Shown: positions 16,302-27,580, counted from the first letter of the stretch. The stretch: DNA of 64,000 bases from Ciceribacter sichuanensis (GCF_024055605.1 NZ_JAMXLX010000002.1:744001-808000); one strand, 5' to 3'. Program-made: numbers and translations. Notes: generated from the sequence alone by a model not told the origin.

Positions 16302-16679
16302 GTGCCGCAGAATTCCGAAGGATTGAACCGTCTGTTACTGGCGCTTGCGGGCCTTATAGGAGCTTCGGGCGTTGGCCTTGCCGCCGCGGCGACCCATACC
16401 GGCAGCGAAGGCCTGCTTGGGCCAGCATCCACCATGTGCCTTGTTCACGCACCGGCTCTGTTGGCTCTAAGACTGACCGGCAATCGCATCCCCACCGCAA
16501 CGGCCGCTGGCCTTGTGCTGGCACTCGGAACAATTCTCTTTGCCGGCGATCTCGTCAGCAAACAGTTCCTGGGAACGCGCCTCTTCCCAATGGCCGCACC
16601 GATGGGCGGCATTCTGATGATAGTCGGGTGGCTGATCACGGCCGCCGGAGCATTCTTCCGGCGGCGCGCGAGTGAGTAG
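16302..16679 (+). CDS. DUF423 small membrane protein
   Basis: A 125-residue protein with four membrane helices that matches the DUF423 (YwdK-like) family. The GLIGASGVGLAAAATH start, the middle helix around LALGTILFAGDLV and the C-terminal PMGGILMIVGWLITAAGAFF helix are typical. It starts with GTG at 16302, three bases after the haemoglobin stop. The function of DUF423 proteins is unknown; its pairing with a globin gene is the only clue. The convergent VOC gene ends two bases beyond its stop. Confidence 0.85.
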   Translation: MPQNSEGLNRLLLALAGLIGASGVGLAAAATHTGSEGLLGPASTMCLVHAPALLALRLTGNRIPTATAAGLVLALGTILFAGDLVSKQFLGTRLFPMAAPMGGILMIVGWLITAAGAFFRRRASE

Positions 16680-16681
16680 CC

Positions 16682-17068
16682 TCAGGCTCTCGGCGGACCG
16701 AGACGGCGGCCGAAGAGCAGGAGGTTTCCGTGCGGGTCACGGACATGAAACTTGTCGATCGGCCGGTCGAATTCATCGACATGGCGTGTGAGTTCCACGC
16801 CGCGCTTGTCGAAATCGTCATAGAGCTGCCAGACGTTTTCGGAGCGAAAGAACACGGAACTGCTTTCGCTGAGCGTGGGATCCTGGCAATTCCAGAAATG
16901 CAGCTCGAGGCCGTCGCGGCGCACACTCATATACTCTTCGCAGAAGCCTTCAACGGCCTCGAAGCCAAGTTTTTCGACGTAAAACTGTCTTGTCTGTGAA
17001 AAATTGAGGGAAGGAAGAATCGGCAGGACATCGACCCGCGTGAAGTCGACAGGGTTTTCCGCATTCAT
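16682..17068 (-). CDS. VOC (glyoxalase/bleomycin-resistance fold) protein
   Basis: A 128-residue protein of the vicinal-oxygen-chelate superfamily, with paired beta-alpha-beta-beta-beta modules. The start at 17068 gives VDVLPILPSLNFSQTRQFYV, the standard opening, and the end holds FHVRDPHGNLLLFGRR, the conserved final strand and ligand region. It resembles the bleomycin-resistance-like proteins, which bind drugs rather than catalyse. Neither metal ligand set nor substrate can be fixed. It is convergent with the globin/DUF423 unit and transcribed on the same strand as the genes at 17119 and 17382. Confidence 0.85.
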   Translation of the reverse strand: MNAENPVDFTRVDVLPILPSLNFSQTRQFYVEKLGFEAVEGFCEEYMSVRRDGLELHFWNCQDPTLSESSSVFFRSENVWQLYDDFDKRGVELTRHVDEFDRPIDKFHVRDPHGNLLLFGRRLGPPRA

Positions 17069-17118
17069 GCGTTCGGTTCCCGGTTTGGCTTCCCGCCGAC
17101 GTCGTAACCCCAGGCCCT

Positions 17119-17385
17119 TCAGCCGCGCTGCCGTGCGGCGTTCCGCTGCCACTTCGGGGCGGGAAATTCGATAATTGTCGCGTCGCCCCATGACGACTGT
17201 AAATAGATGGGTTTTACCTTTCGCTTATGCAAGGGCGGAATCGGAATGATCTCCGCACTTGCGGCCCATTGCGTCTGCCGATCGATCAAACGTTCGTGAA
17301 GCGCCGAAACAAGGCCATCGCCGTTCTGGCTGGCAAGCTTGTGCAGGCCGACCAGCATGGCGGAATCGAATTCATCGTCCATCAC
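17119..17385 (-). CDS. Hypothetical protein, coupled to the DUF2325 gene
   Basis: An 88-residue protein that I do not recognise. It starts MMDDEFDSAMLVGLHKLASQ and ends in a basic stretch (KWQRNAARQRG). There is no signal peptide or membrane helix. Its ATG overlaps the stop of the upstream DUF2325 gene by four bases (17382-17385), so the two are translated together and may be a pair. The conserved feel of the acidic start suggests a real gene, but it could not be assigned to a family. Confidence 0.6.
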   Translation of the reverse strand: MMDDEFDSAMLVGLHKLASQNGDGLVSALHERLIDRQTQWAASAEIIPIPPLHKRKVKPIYLQSSWGDATIIEFPAPKWQRNAARQRG

Positions 17386-17771
17386 TGACTTTCATTCCTC
17401 TCGTTCAACGTCTGCAGCGCACGCTCCAGACTCGACTTGCTGCCGTTGCGCAAAGGGATGAAGGTCTTGCCGAACTTCTTGCAGCCGCTCTTCACCCTCA
17501 GACACGCATCATGGCTGATACAGTCGATAGGGCAGAAGACACAGTCGACCGAGGGAAGCACGGTATCGATGCGCGATACAGCCTCTCTCAGACCGCCGTC
17601 GTGATGAATGAGTTCAGCGCCGAAGTTGCTGGCGATCTGGCGCAGATGCGCCACCTGGCAATCACGCCCACCGACGTAAAGAAAGCTTTTGACATCGAGA
17701 GCAGCCCGGCTGTCAGTGGCAGCGGATTTTGCCCCACCCTTCTGCTCTTCGCGCTTCTTTTTCTTCGCCAT
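17382..17771 (-). CDS. DUF2325 domain protein
   Basis: A 129-residue protein of the DUF2325 family. After a lysine-rich start (MAKKKKREEQKGGAKSA), the domain reads FLYVGGRDCQVAHLRQIASN, then GAELIHHDGGLREAV, and CVFCPIDCISHDACLRVKSG with three cysteines likely to bind metal or haem. In other bacteria DUF2325 genes commonly lie beside hemerythrin or iron-sulfur genes; here a haemoglobin gene is 1.1 kb away, on the other strand. It overlaps the 88-residue orphan by four bases. Function unknown. Confidence 0.85.
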   Translation of the reverse strand: MAKKKKREEQKGGAKSAATDSRAALDVKSFLYVGGRDCQVAHLRQIASNFGAELIHHDGGLREAVSRIDTVLPSVDCVFCPIDCISHDACLRVKSGCKKFGKTFIPLRNGSKSSLERALQTLNERNESQ

Positions 17772-17899
17772 GCCTCACAAACTCCTCTCGCAACAGGACC
17801 GGCCTCACGCAGCCCCAGCCCTTCGGATTCGGAACCTACAAAACATGAGTATTATAGTAAAGTATATACTTGAGAATTTTTATCATATTTTGACGAAAG

Positions 17900-17927
17900 C
17901 AAAACGGCGAGGCCGAGGCCCCGCCGT
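17900..17927 (-). terminator. Terminator downstream of pobA
   Basis: The arms 17904-17914 (ACGGCGAGGCC) and 17917-17927 (GGCCCCGCCGT) pair with one mismatch. On the minus strand the GC-rich stem is followed by TTTTGCTTT, and it lies 25 bases after the pobA stop. This is a good Rho-independent terminator. Confidence 0.75.
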
Positions 17928-17951
17928 CCCTGGGAGGAAACTGGTAGTCAA

Positions 17952-20116
<2,165 letters not shown>

Positions 20117-20160
20117 ATCCCCCGCATCTCAGGCGTTTTGCGTTGTAATTTCTCCGAAAT

Positions 20161-20176
20161 TTTACCGTTTGATAAA
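20161..20176. promoter_or_regulatory. Degenerate RutR-like dyad upstream of preT
   Basis: The 16 bases TTTACCGTTTGATAAA match the E. coli RutR consensus TTGACCA-N2-TGGTCAA at 10 of 14 defined positions. It is 57 bases upstream of preT. It is much weaker than the site at 27729, so RutR control of preTA is possible but uncertain. Confidence 0.35.
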
Positions 20177-20232
20177 TTTTTTTTCCTGAGTTACCGTATT
20201 CGCAATCGCACCATAAAAAAGAGGGAACTTCG

Positions 20233-21594
20233 ATGCGACGACTGGAACCGGGCCTGAAGGCCGGGCGGCTTGACGCTGCCGATTATGTGAAGAACTTCTC
20301 CGACCTCCATCCGCGCCTCGGCGATCACGAAGCGCTGGTTGCCTCTGACCGCTGTTATTTCTGTCATGACGCGCCGTGCATGACGGCATGTCCCACCTCC
20401 ATCGACATTCCGATGTTCATCCGCCAGATCGCAACCGGCAATCCGCTCGGCTCGGCAAAGACGATCTTCGACCAGAATATTCTGGGCGGCATGTGCGCCC
20501 GCGTCTGTCCCACCGAAACGCTGTGCGAAGAAGCCTGCGTGCGCAACACGGCGGAAGAGCGCCCGGTAGAGATCGGCCGCCTGCAGCGCTACGCCACGGA
20601 TATCGCGATTGCCGAGGGACGCCAGTTCTATACGCCGGCCGCTGAAACCTTCAGGAAGATCGCCGTCGTCGGCGCTGGCCCGGCCGGTCTCGCCTGCGCC
20701 CACCGTCTGGCTATGAACGGCCATTTCGTCACCATCTACGACCACAGGGAAAAGGCCGGCGGCCTGAACGAATACGGCATCGCCGCCTACAAGACGACGA
20801 ACGACTTTGCTCAAACCGAAGTCGATTACGTCCTGTCGATCGGCAATATCGATGTCTTGAACGGCCAGATGCTCGGCCGCGATTTCACGCTGGCCGAACT
20901 GCAGTCGCAGTATGACGCCGTGTTCCTCGGAATAGGCCTCGGCAACGTCAACATGCTGCACACCCCGGGCGACCAGATCAACGGCGTTCTCGATGCCGTC
21001 GAGTTCATCGCCAACCTGCGCGAAGCCGACAACAAGGCCGACGTGCCGGTCGGCCGGAACGTCGTCGTCATCGGCGGCGGCATGACCGCCATCGACGCCG
21101 CAATCCAGGCCAAGCTTCTCGGCGCTGAAACGGTCACCATCTGCTACCGTCGCGGCAAGGAACACATGAACGCGTCGGAATTCGAGCAGGATCTCGCCGC
21201 CTCGAAGGGTGTCACAATCCGCCACTGGCTGCAGCCGAAGGACATCGACCACAAGGGTGGCCATGTCAGTTCCATCAAGCTGGAATACACCCATCTGGAA
21301 AACGGCCTGATGAAGGGAACCGGCCACACGACCGAGATCGCGACCGACCAGATCCTCGTCGCCATCGGCCAGAAGCTCGACACCCTTGGGCTGGCGGACC
21401 TCAAGACCGAAGGCGGCAAGATTGCCATCGACGCGGAAGGTCGCACGTCGATCCCCGGCGTTTGGGCCGGCGGTGATTGCGCCTTCGGCGGTCAGGACCT
21501 GACGGTTTCTGCCGTCGCCATGGGCCGCGATGCGGCCGAATCCATCAATCGTTCTCTCGCCGCTCTTTCGGCGGGAGCAAGTGCTGTCGCTTGA
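20233..21594 (+). CDS. preT: NAD-dependent dihydropyrimidine dehydrogenase subunit PreT
   Basis: A 453-residue flavoprotein, the electron-input subunit of the bacterial dihydropyrimidine dehydrogenase that reduces uracil and thymine. The N-terminal iron-sulfur domain has CYFCHDAPCMTACPTSIDI and CARVCPTETLCEEACV. Two dinucleotide folds follow, FAD-binding at VVGAGPAGLACAHRL and NAD-binding at VVVIGGGMTAIDAAIQAKLL. The DQILVAIGQKLD and IPGVWAGGDCAFGG segments are typical of the glutamate-synthase-small-subunit-like family. It lies 27 bases upstream of preA and forms an operon with it. Confidence 0.95.
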   Translation: MRRLEPGLKAGRLDAADYVKNFSDLHPRLGDHEALVASDRCYFCHDAPCMTACPTSIDIPMFIRQIATGNPLGSAKTIFDQNILGGMCARVCPTETLCEEACVRNTAEERPVEIGRLQRYATDIAIAEGRQFYTPAAETFRKIAVVGAGPAGLACAHRLAMNGHFVTIYDHREKAGGLNEYGIAAYKTTNDFAQTEVDYVLSIGNIDVLNGQMLGRDFTLAELQSQYDAVFLGIGLGNVNMLHTPGDQINGVLDAVEFIANLREADNKADVPVGRNVVVIGGGMTAIDAAIQAKLLGAETVTICYRRGKEHMNASEFEQDLAASKGVTIRHWLQPKDIDHKGGHVSSIKLEYTHLENGLMKGTGHTTEIATDQILVAIGQKLDTLGLADLKTEGGKIAIDAEGRTSIPGVWAGGDCAFGGQDLTVSAVAMGRDAAESINRSLAALSAGASAVA

Positions 21595-21621
21595 TCCGAA
21601 GAACATTGAGAGGAACGAACA

Positions 21622-22935
21622 ATGGCTGATCTCCGCAATAATTTCGTCGGCATCAAATCGCCGAACCCCTTCTGGCTCGCCTCCGCGCCGCCGACCGACA
21701 AGGCCTACAATGTCGAACGCGCCTTCAAGGCCGGCTGGGGCGGCGTGGTCTGGAAGACCCTCGGCTCTGAAGGACCGCCGGTCGTCAACGTCAATGGCCC
21801 GCGCTACGGCGCAATCTGGGGCGCCGACCGCCGCCTGCTCGGCCTGAACAACATCGAACTCATCACCGACCGTCCCCTGCAAATCAACCTGCAGGAAATG
21901 AAGATGGTGAAGAAGAACTGGCCGGACCGGGCGCTCGTCGCCTCGATCATGGTCCCCTGCGTCGAAGAGGAGTGGAAGGCCATCCTGCCACTCGTCGAGG
22001 AAACCGGCGCTGACGGTATAGAACTCAATTTCGGCTGTCCCCACGGCATGTCCGAGCGCGGCATGGGTGCCGCTGTCGGGCAGGTGCCGGAATATATCGA
22101 AATGGTCGTGCGCTGGTGCAAGCAGTACTCCCGCATGCCCGTCATCACCAAGCTGACGCCCAACATCGCCGACATTCGCAAGCCGGCCCGCGCGGCAAAG
22201 GCTGGCGGCACCGACGCCGTGTCGCTGATCAACACGATCAATTCCATCGTCTCGGTCGACCTCGACAACTTTGCCCCGAACCCGACGGTCGGCGGCAAAG
22301 GCACCCATGGCGGATATTGCGGCCCGGCGGTCAAGCCGATCGCGCTCAACATGGTGGCCGAAATCGCCCGAGATCCGGAAACCTACGGCCTGCCGATCTC
22401 CGGTATCGGCGGCGTGACGACCTGGCGCGACGCGGCCGAATTCCTCGTCCTCGGCGCCGGCAACGTGCAGGTTTGCACCGCGGCCATGACCTACGGTTTC
22501 AAGATCGTCCAGGAAATGATCTCGGGTCTTTCCGACTGGATGGACGCCAAGGGTCATCGCAATCTCGACGACATCACCGGCCGCGCCGTGCCGAACGTCA
22601 CCGACTGGCAGTATCTCAACCTCAACTACATCGCCAAGGCACGCATCGATCAGGACGCCTGCATCAAGTGCGGCCGCTGTCACATCGCCTGTGAGGACAC
22701 CTCGCACCAGGCGATCACCTCCATGGTCGATGGCGTCAGGCATTTCGAGGTCATGGAAGACGAGTGCGTCGGCTGCAACCTTTGCGTCAACGTCTGCCCG
22801 GTCGAGAACTGCATCACCATGGTCGGATTGGAAGCCGGCACGCTGGACCAGCGCACCGGCAAGCCGGTCGATCCGAACTACGCCAACTGGACAAGCCATC
22901 CGAACAACCCGATGGCCGTACAGGCTGCCGAATAG
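21622..22935 (+). CDS. preA: NAD-dependent dihydropyrimidine dehydrogenase subunit PreA
   Basis: A 437-residue protein, the catalytic subunit partnered with PreT; it reduces uracil/thymine to the 5,6-dihydro products at FMN. The TIM-barrel part starts FVGIKSPNPFWLASAPPTDK; the substrate loop holds GIELNFGCPHGMSERGMG, and NTINSIVSVD follows. The C-terminal part holds two [4Fe-4S] clusters, CIKCGRCHIACED and CVGCNLCVNVCPVENC. The ribosome-binding site GAGAGGAACG lies just before the ATG at 21622. A strong terminator follows the stop. Confidence 0.96.
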   Translation: MADLRNNFVGIKSPNPFWLASAPPTDKAYNVERAFKAGWGGVVWKTLGSEGPPVVNVNGPRYGAIWGADRRLLGLNNIELITDRPLQINLQEMKMVKKNWPDRALVASIMVPCVEEEWKAILPLVEETGADGIELNFGCPHGMSERGMGAAVGQVPEYIEMVVRWCKQYSRMPVITKLTPNIADIRKPARAAKAGGTDAVSLINTINSIVSVDLDNFAPNPTVGGKGTHGGYCGPAVKPIALNMVAEIARDPETYGLPISGIGGVTTWRDAAEFLVLGAGNVQVCTAAMTYGFKIVQEMISGLSDWMDAKGHRNLDDITGRAVPNVTDWQYLNLNYIAKARIDQDACIKCGRCHIACEDTSHQAITSMVDGVRHFEVMEDECVGCNLCVNVCPVENCITMVGLEAGTLDQRTGKPVDPNYANWTSHPNNPMAVQAAE

Positions 22936-22960
22936 GCAGGATCGTTCATCCGCGAAATGG

Positions 22961-22984
22961 AAGCCCCGGAAACGGGGCTTTTTT
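22961..22984 (+). terminator. Terminator of preTA
   Basis: A perfect 8-base-pair stem, AAGCCCCG (22961-22968) with CGGGGCTT (22973-22980), a GAAA loop and a run of six T (22979-22984). It lies 25 bases after preA and is a classic Rho-independent terminator, ending the preTA unit. Confidence 0.9.
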
Positions 22985-23186
22985 CGTTACCGGCCAAACC
23001 TGGGATCAACGCCTGCCCCGGGCTGGGACAGAGTCCAAAAAAAGCCTCAACCCGATCACGGTATTGCCACTTTTGATAGAAGGGATTCAGGAAATCTTCA
23101 GGGCTTGCATGCGAATTAGCTGATTTAAGAGAGTTTAAAAATACCATTTTAGAATCGAGCAACTCCATTTGCCGGGGGCGTCGGGT

Positions 23187-25871
23187 ATGACGGGCAAAAT
23201 CAGGAAGAAGTCCTGGGTGTCGCTGCGCGCGGCGCCGCAATACTATTTTCCTGCGCTCATCGTTGTCATCGCCGTGGCCATCTCGATCTTCTATGCCGAT
23301 AACCAGAAGCGACGATTGAACCAGGAAAACCTGCGTACCAGCGTCGCCGAGCAGATCGGCGTGATCAGGGCAAAGCTCGAAGGCGACATCAACGCCAACA
23401 TCCAGCTCATGCAGGGCCTGGCAGCGGTCATGGAGACCGAACCCCAGATAGACCAGAACCGGTTCTCAGCCCTCGCCTATCGCATCTTTGCAACGCCCCA
23501 CCAACTCAGGAATGTGGCCGCGGCCCCTGACCTCGTCACCAAGCTGGTCTATCCGATCTCCGGCAACGAGAAGGTCATCGGGCTCGACTATCGTCGGAAC
23601 GACGCACAGCGCAAAGCCGCCTATCAGGCCCGCGACACGGGTCGCTATGTAGTCACGGGGCCGGTCGATCTCGTGCAGGGCGGCAAGGGCCTCATCGTCC
23701 GCTACCCGATCAGCTATGGCAACGGCCAGGGCGGATACACCTTCTGGGGCCTGCTTTCGGCGGTGATCGACATCAGCAAGCTCTATGCCGCCGCCGGTCT
23801 CGAAAACCCCGGTCTCGACATCAATGTCGCCATTGCCGCCAGAAGCGAGGGCGACAGCGCAACCGACAAGACCTTCTTCGGCGATCCGGCGGTCTTCAAC
23901 GACGCGCCCGTGACGATGACCATCGGCTTCAGCACCGAGAGCTGGCAGATCGCCGCCGCACCCAAGGGCGGCTGGGATCAATCCTCCGCCGAACTCTGGT
24001 TCTTCCGCGCGGTCATGATGTTCGTCGGCCTGATGATCATCTCCCCGGTGCTATGGGTCGCGCGGCTGCTGCGAGAACGCCAGGCCAACATTGCCGCGCT
24101 GCGCCAGCGCGAGGAAGAATTGCGAGCCCTCTCGCATCGCCTTGAGATTGCGCTGGAAGCCTCGCGGATCGGCGTTTGGGAACTGGATGTCAGCAGCGGC
24201 GAGCTGCACTGGGACAACCGCATGAAGCAGCTCTACGGCTGCGATCCGGGCCGTACGGGCACTTATCAGACTTGGTGCAACTCGCTCCATCCCGAAGATC
24301 GTGAGGCGACAGAACGGGCTTTTGCCACGGCGCTGGAGACTGGCAAGGATTTCGTCACCGAGTTTCGCATTCTGACGCCGGCCGGCGAGGAGCGCCATGT
24401 CCGCTCCTACGGCACGGCCTACCGCGACTCCCGTTTCCGCAAGAAGATCGTCGGCGTGAACTGGAACGTGACGGCGGACGTAAGGCTGCAACATGCGCTG
24501 CGCGCCGCCAAGCTGCAGGCGGAACTGCAGAACCAGCAACTCGAGCAGGCACGCAAGCGCATGGAGCATGCCTCGCTGCACGATGCGCTCACCAATCTGC
24601 CGAACCGCCGTTATCTCGACCAGTATCTTTCCGAAATCGACAACTCGGGCGGGCAACTGAACCCCGTCGTCCTGCACATCGATCTGGACCGCTTCAAGGA
24701 CATCAACGATACGCTGGGGCATGGCGCCGGCGACGCCATCCTCCGCCACGTCGCCTCCAAGCTGCACGAGAACATCCGCTCGGATGACTTCGTGGCCCGC
24801 ATCGGTGGCGACGAGTTCGTCGTCGTATGCCCGGAATCGATGAACGAAAAGGAATTCACCGACCTCGCCCGCCGACTTATCGACGCACTCAACACCCCGA
24901 TCACCTATGATGGCCACGAATGCCGAGTCGGCGCATCTATCGGCGTCGCGACCCGGCAGGACCAAGGCATCCCAGCCGAGCAACTGCTGATCAATGCCGA
25001 CATCGCGCTATACGAAGCCAAGCGTCGTGGCCGCAACCGGGTGGAACGCTATACGGACACCCTGAAGTCTCTGACGATCAACACCAAGATGACAGCCGAT
25101 GCGATCCTGAGATCGCTCGAACAGAACGGCTTCATCGCTCACTTCCAGCCGCAGTTCGACGCCCATACGCTGGAGATCACGGGTGTCGAGGCGCTGGCAC
25201 GCTGGGAACATCCGCAGCAGGGCATACTCCCTCCCGCCGCCTTCCTCAAGATCGCGGAGAACCTCAACGTGGTCTCTCAGATCGACGCCGCCATCCTCGA
25301 TCAGGCGCTGCTGCAGCTCACCCGCTGGCGCGCGGCCGATCTCAATATCCGCAAGGTCTCGGTCAACATCTCCGCCCAGCGGCTGTTCGATGAAACCCTG
25401 ATGCAGCGGCTCGATACTCTGGACCTCGCCCCCGGCAGCCTGTCGTTCGAACTGCTCGAGTCCATTTCCTTCGACGACAAGGGCGCGAGCGTCACCGAAA
25501 GCATCGAGCGGATCAAGCAGCACGGCATCGACATCGAGATCGACGATTTCGGCACCGGCTACGCCTCGATCCTGAGCCTCCTGAAGCTCTCGCCTCGCCG
25601 CCTGAAGATCGACCGGCAGCTGACTGCGCCCATCATTTCCTCGGCAGCACAGCGACGCCTCATCAGCTCGATCGTCGATATAGGCCGCTCGCTCGGCATC
25701 GAGATCGTCGCGGAAGGCGTGGAAACCATGCAGCATGCCGCAATCCTGCGCGACCTCGGCTGCCAGACGCTGCAAGGCTATGCACTGGCCCGCCCCATGG
25801 ATGCAGCAAGCTTCCTCGATTTCGCCCGCAGCCGGCACTGGCTTGCGGAGAAGGCTGCCGAAGCCGTCTGA
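23187..25871 (+). CDS. CHASE-PAS-GGDEF-EAL cyclic-di-GMP enzyme
   Basis: An 894-residue membrane signalling protein. In order: a helix near residues 20-38, a CHASE-like periplasmic sensor (ALAYRIFATPHQLRNVAAAP and GLDYRRNDAQRKAAYQ are typical), a second helix (AVMMFVGLMIISPVLWVARL), a PAS domain (about 320-430), a GGDEF domain (signature GGDEF at 540-544, intact) and an EAL domain (EAL at 668-670, followed by ARWEHP; DDFGTGYAS and EGVET also present). Both enzyme halves look complete. The ATG at 23187 is preferred to the TTG at 23169. It lies between preTA and the remaining pyrimidine genes, in its own transcription unit. Confidence 0.92.
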   Translation: MTGKIRKKSWVSLRAAPQYYFPALIVVIAVAISIFYADNQKRRLNQENLRTSVAEQIGVIRAKLEGDINANIQLMQGLAAVMETEPQIDQNRFSALAYRIFATPHQLRNVAAAPDLVTKLVYPISGNEKVIGLDYRRNDAQRKAAYQARDTGRYVVTGPVDLVQGGKGLIVRYPISYGNGQGGYTFWGLLSAVIDISKLYAAAGLENPGLDINVAIAARSEGDSATDKTFFGDPAVFNDAPVTMTIGFSTESWQIAAAPKGGWDQSSAELWFFRAVMMFVGLMIISPVLWVARLLRERQANIAALRQREEELRALSHRLEIALEASRIGVWELDVSSGELHWDNRMKQLYGCDPGRTGTYQTWCNSLHPEDREATERAFATALETGKDFVTEFRILTPAGEERHVRSYGTAYRDSRFRKKIVGVNWNVTADVRLQHALRAAKLQAELQNQQLEQARKRMEHASLHDALTNLPNRRYLDQYLSEIDNSGGQLNPVVLHIDLDRFKDINDTLGHGAGDAILRHVASKLHENIRSDDFVARIGGDEFVVVCPESMNEKEFTDLARRLIDALNTPITYDGHECRVGASIGVATRQDQGIPAEQLLINADIALYEAKRRGRNRVERYTDTLKSLTINTKMTADAILRSLEQNGFIAHFQPQFDAHTLEITGVEALARWEHPQQGILPPAAFLKIAENLNVVSQIDAAILDQALLQLTRWRAADLNIRKVSVNISAQRLFDETLMQRLDTLDLAPGSLSFELLESISFDDKGASVTESIERIKQHGIDIEIDDFGTGYASILSLLKLSPRRLKIDRQLTAPIISSAAQRRLISSIVDIGRSLGIEIVAEGVETMQHAAILRDLGCQTLQGYALARPMDAASFLDFARSRHWLAEKAAEAV

Positions 25872-25999
25872 TCCTCAAGGTAATGCAGGCGCACAGGTCG
25901 AAACCTAGCGACCCGGTGACACAGAGCCCTCTTCTCCTCCCGACCCTTCCCGTGCTACCCCCGCGTTAGATCCCGCCCACCGAGCAAGCAGAATATCCC

Positions 26000-26926
26000 G
26001 TGACCGATAGCAGCACCGCGCAAAGCCGCCACAACACCCATGCCAAGGGACGGGAGAAGCTCAGGGCGCACCTTGCGATGCTGCTCTTCTCCGTCCTCAT
26101 CGCCGGCTCCTTCTCCTTCGGCGGCATTGCCACGCAACTGGTCGATCCGATTGTCGTACAGGCTCTGCGCTATATGCTGACGATCCTGCTGATCGGGTTC
26201 ATTTGCGTGAAACTGGGCCTGTCGTTGCAATGGCCAAGGGAACCATGGCGCTTCGGCATCCTTGGCGCGTTGATGGCGGTTTACATGGTGACGATGTTCA
26301 TCGCCCTGCAGTTTACCAAACCTGTCGCGACAGGCGCGATCTTCACGCTGATGCCGCTGCTGAGCGCCGGATTCGGCTGGCTGCTGATGCGTCAGCGGAC
26401 GCGGTCCGGCGTCTTCCTGAGCCTGCTGATCGCGGCAACAGGCGCGGTCTGGGTGATCTTCCGTGGAGATCTCGGTGCGCTGCTGGCCTTCGATGTCGGT
26501 CGCGGCGAAATGATCTTCTTCATCGGAGTTCTCTGCCACGCGGCCTATGTTCCGCTGCTCCGCCTGCTCAATCGCAAGGAGCCGCCGCTGGCCTTCATCT
26601 TCTGGGCCTCGGTCGCGACATTCCTCTTTATCATGATCCCGGCAGTCCCCCGTTTCCCCCAAGTCGACCTGCTGCACGTGCCGTCCATCGTCTGGCTGGC
26701 GATCGTCTACCTCTCCGTCATCACGACGGCGCTCACCTTTTTCCTGCTGCAATATGCGTCGATGCGCCTGCCCGCCCCGAAAGTGTTGGCATACGGCTAT
26801 CTCACACCGACCTTCATCATCGTCATCGAGGGATTGATCGGCCACGGCTGGGCCTCGCCACCGGTTTTTCTCGGCGCCCTCGTCACGGCCTGCGGACTGC
26901 TGGTGATGGCGCTGCTGCCGGATTGA
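26000..26926 (+). CDS. DMT-family (EamA) transporter
   Basis: A 308-residue inner-membrane protein with ten helices in two EamA repeats, each typical (e.g. VVQALRYMLTILLIGFICVK in the first, ALTFFLLQYASMRLPAPKVL in the second). It starts with GTG at 26000, preceded only by a weak ribosome-binding site. DMT transporters mostly export metabolites or amino acids. Its placement tail to tail with rutR (shared TGATCA, no gap) suggests an association with the pyrimidine locus, perhaps exporting an intermediate, but no substrate can be named. Confidence 0.88.
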   Translation: MTDSSTAQSRHNTHAKGREKLRAHLAMLLFSVLIAGSFSFGGIATQLVDPIVVQALRYMLTILLIGFICVKLGLSLQWPREPWRFGILGALMAVYMVTMFIALQFTKPVATGAIFTLMPLLSAGFGWLLMRQRTRSGVFLSLLIAATGAVWVIFRGDLGALLAFDVGRGEMIFFIGVLCHAAYVPLLRLLNRKEPPLAFIFWASVATFLFIMIPAVPRFPQVDLLHVPSIVWLAIVYLSVITTALTFFLLQYASMRLPAPKVLAYGYLTPTFIIVIEGLIGHGWASPPVFLGALVTACGLLVMALLPD

Positions 26927-27580
26927 TCAGGAACCGACGGAAGGCTCCGGAATAAGCCCCCGGATGAACAGCACTTCCAGAAATGCCGCAGCCTCATCGA
27001 AGCGGTTCATCGTCTTGCGGCCGCTGCCGAGCACCGCCTTCACCTGTACGTCGAAGTCGGCATAGTGCTGCGTGGTCGACCAGATCGAGAAGATCAGATG
27101 GAAGGGATCGCATTCCCGCACCTTGCCCGCGCCGATCCATGAACGGATCACCTTGGCCTTCTCGTCCACCAGTTCCTTGAGCGGACCTCTCAGAACATCT
27201 TCGATATGCGGCGCGCCGGCCAGCACCTCGTTTGCAAACAGGCGGCTTTCGCGCGGGAAATCCCGGGCCATTTCCAGCTTGCGTCGAATGTAGGAACGGA
27301 TCTCCTGTTCGGGATCACCCTCGGCATCGAAGGCCTTCAGCGGTTCCAGCCAGTTTTCCAGCACCCGGTCGATCAGCGCCCGATGCATCGCTTCCTTGGT
27401 GCGAAAATAATAGAGCAGGTTCGGCTTCGACATGCCGGCGGCCTCGGCAATCTGGTCGATGGTCGAGCCGCGGAAGCCGCTTCGCGAGAAAACATTCAGC
27501 GCAGCCTCCAGAATCTGTTCTTCCTTTTCCTCCTGGATGCGCGTCCGCCGCTGTGTCTTCGCCGCCCTCGGTATTGCCAT
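26927..27580 (-). CDS. rutR: RutR-like TetR-family regulator
   Basis: A 217-residue TetR regulator. The HTH (GFRGSTIDQIAEAAGMSKPN, LLYYFRTKEAM) and the ligand domain with ESRLFANEVLAGAPHIEDVL and HLIFSIWSTTQHYADFDVQV match RutR, which senses uracil/thymine in E. coli. The divergent gene encodes a hydrolase of the same pathway, and the region between them holds a near-consensus RutR box. The N terminus is extended by a basic stretch (MAIPRAAKTQRRTRIQ). Regulation of the pyrimidine locus by uracil is inferred. Confidence 0.88.
   Translation of the reverse strand: MAIPRAAKTQRRTRIQEEKEEQILEAALNVFSRSGFRGSTIDQIAEAAGMSKPNLLYYFRTKEAMHRALIDRVLENWLEPLKAFDAEGDPEQEIRSYIRRKLEMARDFPRESRLFANEVLAGAPHIEDVLRGPLKELVDEKAKVIRSWIGAGKVRECDPFHLIFSIWSTTQHYADFDVQVKAVLGSGRKTMNRFDEAAAFLEVLFIRGLIPEPSVGS

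Noticed and set aside
20191..22899. A 902-codon open frame on the minus strand
   Set aside because: It runs opposite preT and preA, whose products match well-known enzymes; it has no recognisable domain and is a high-GC shadow.
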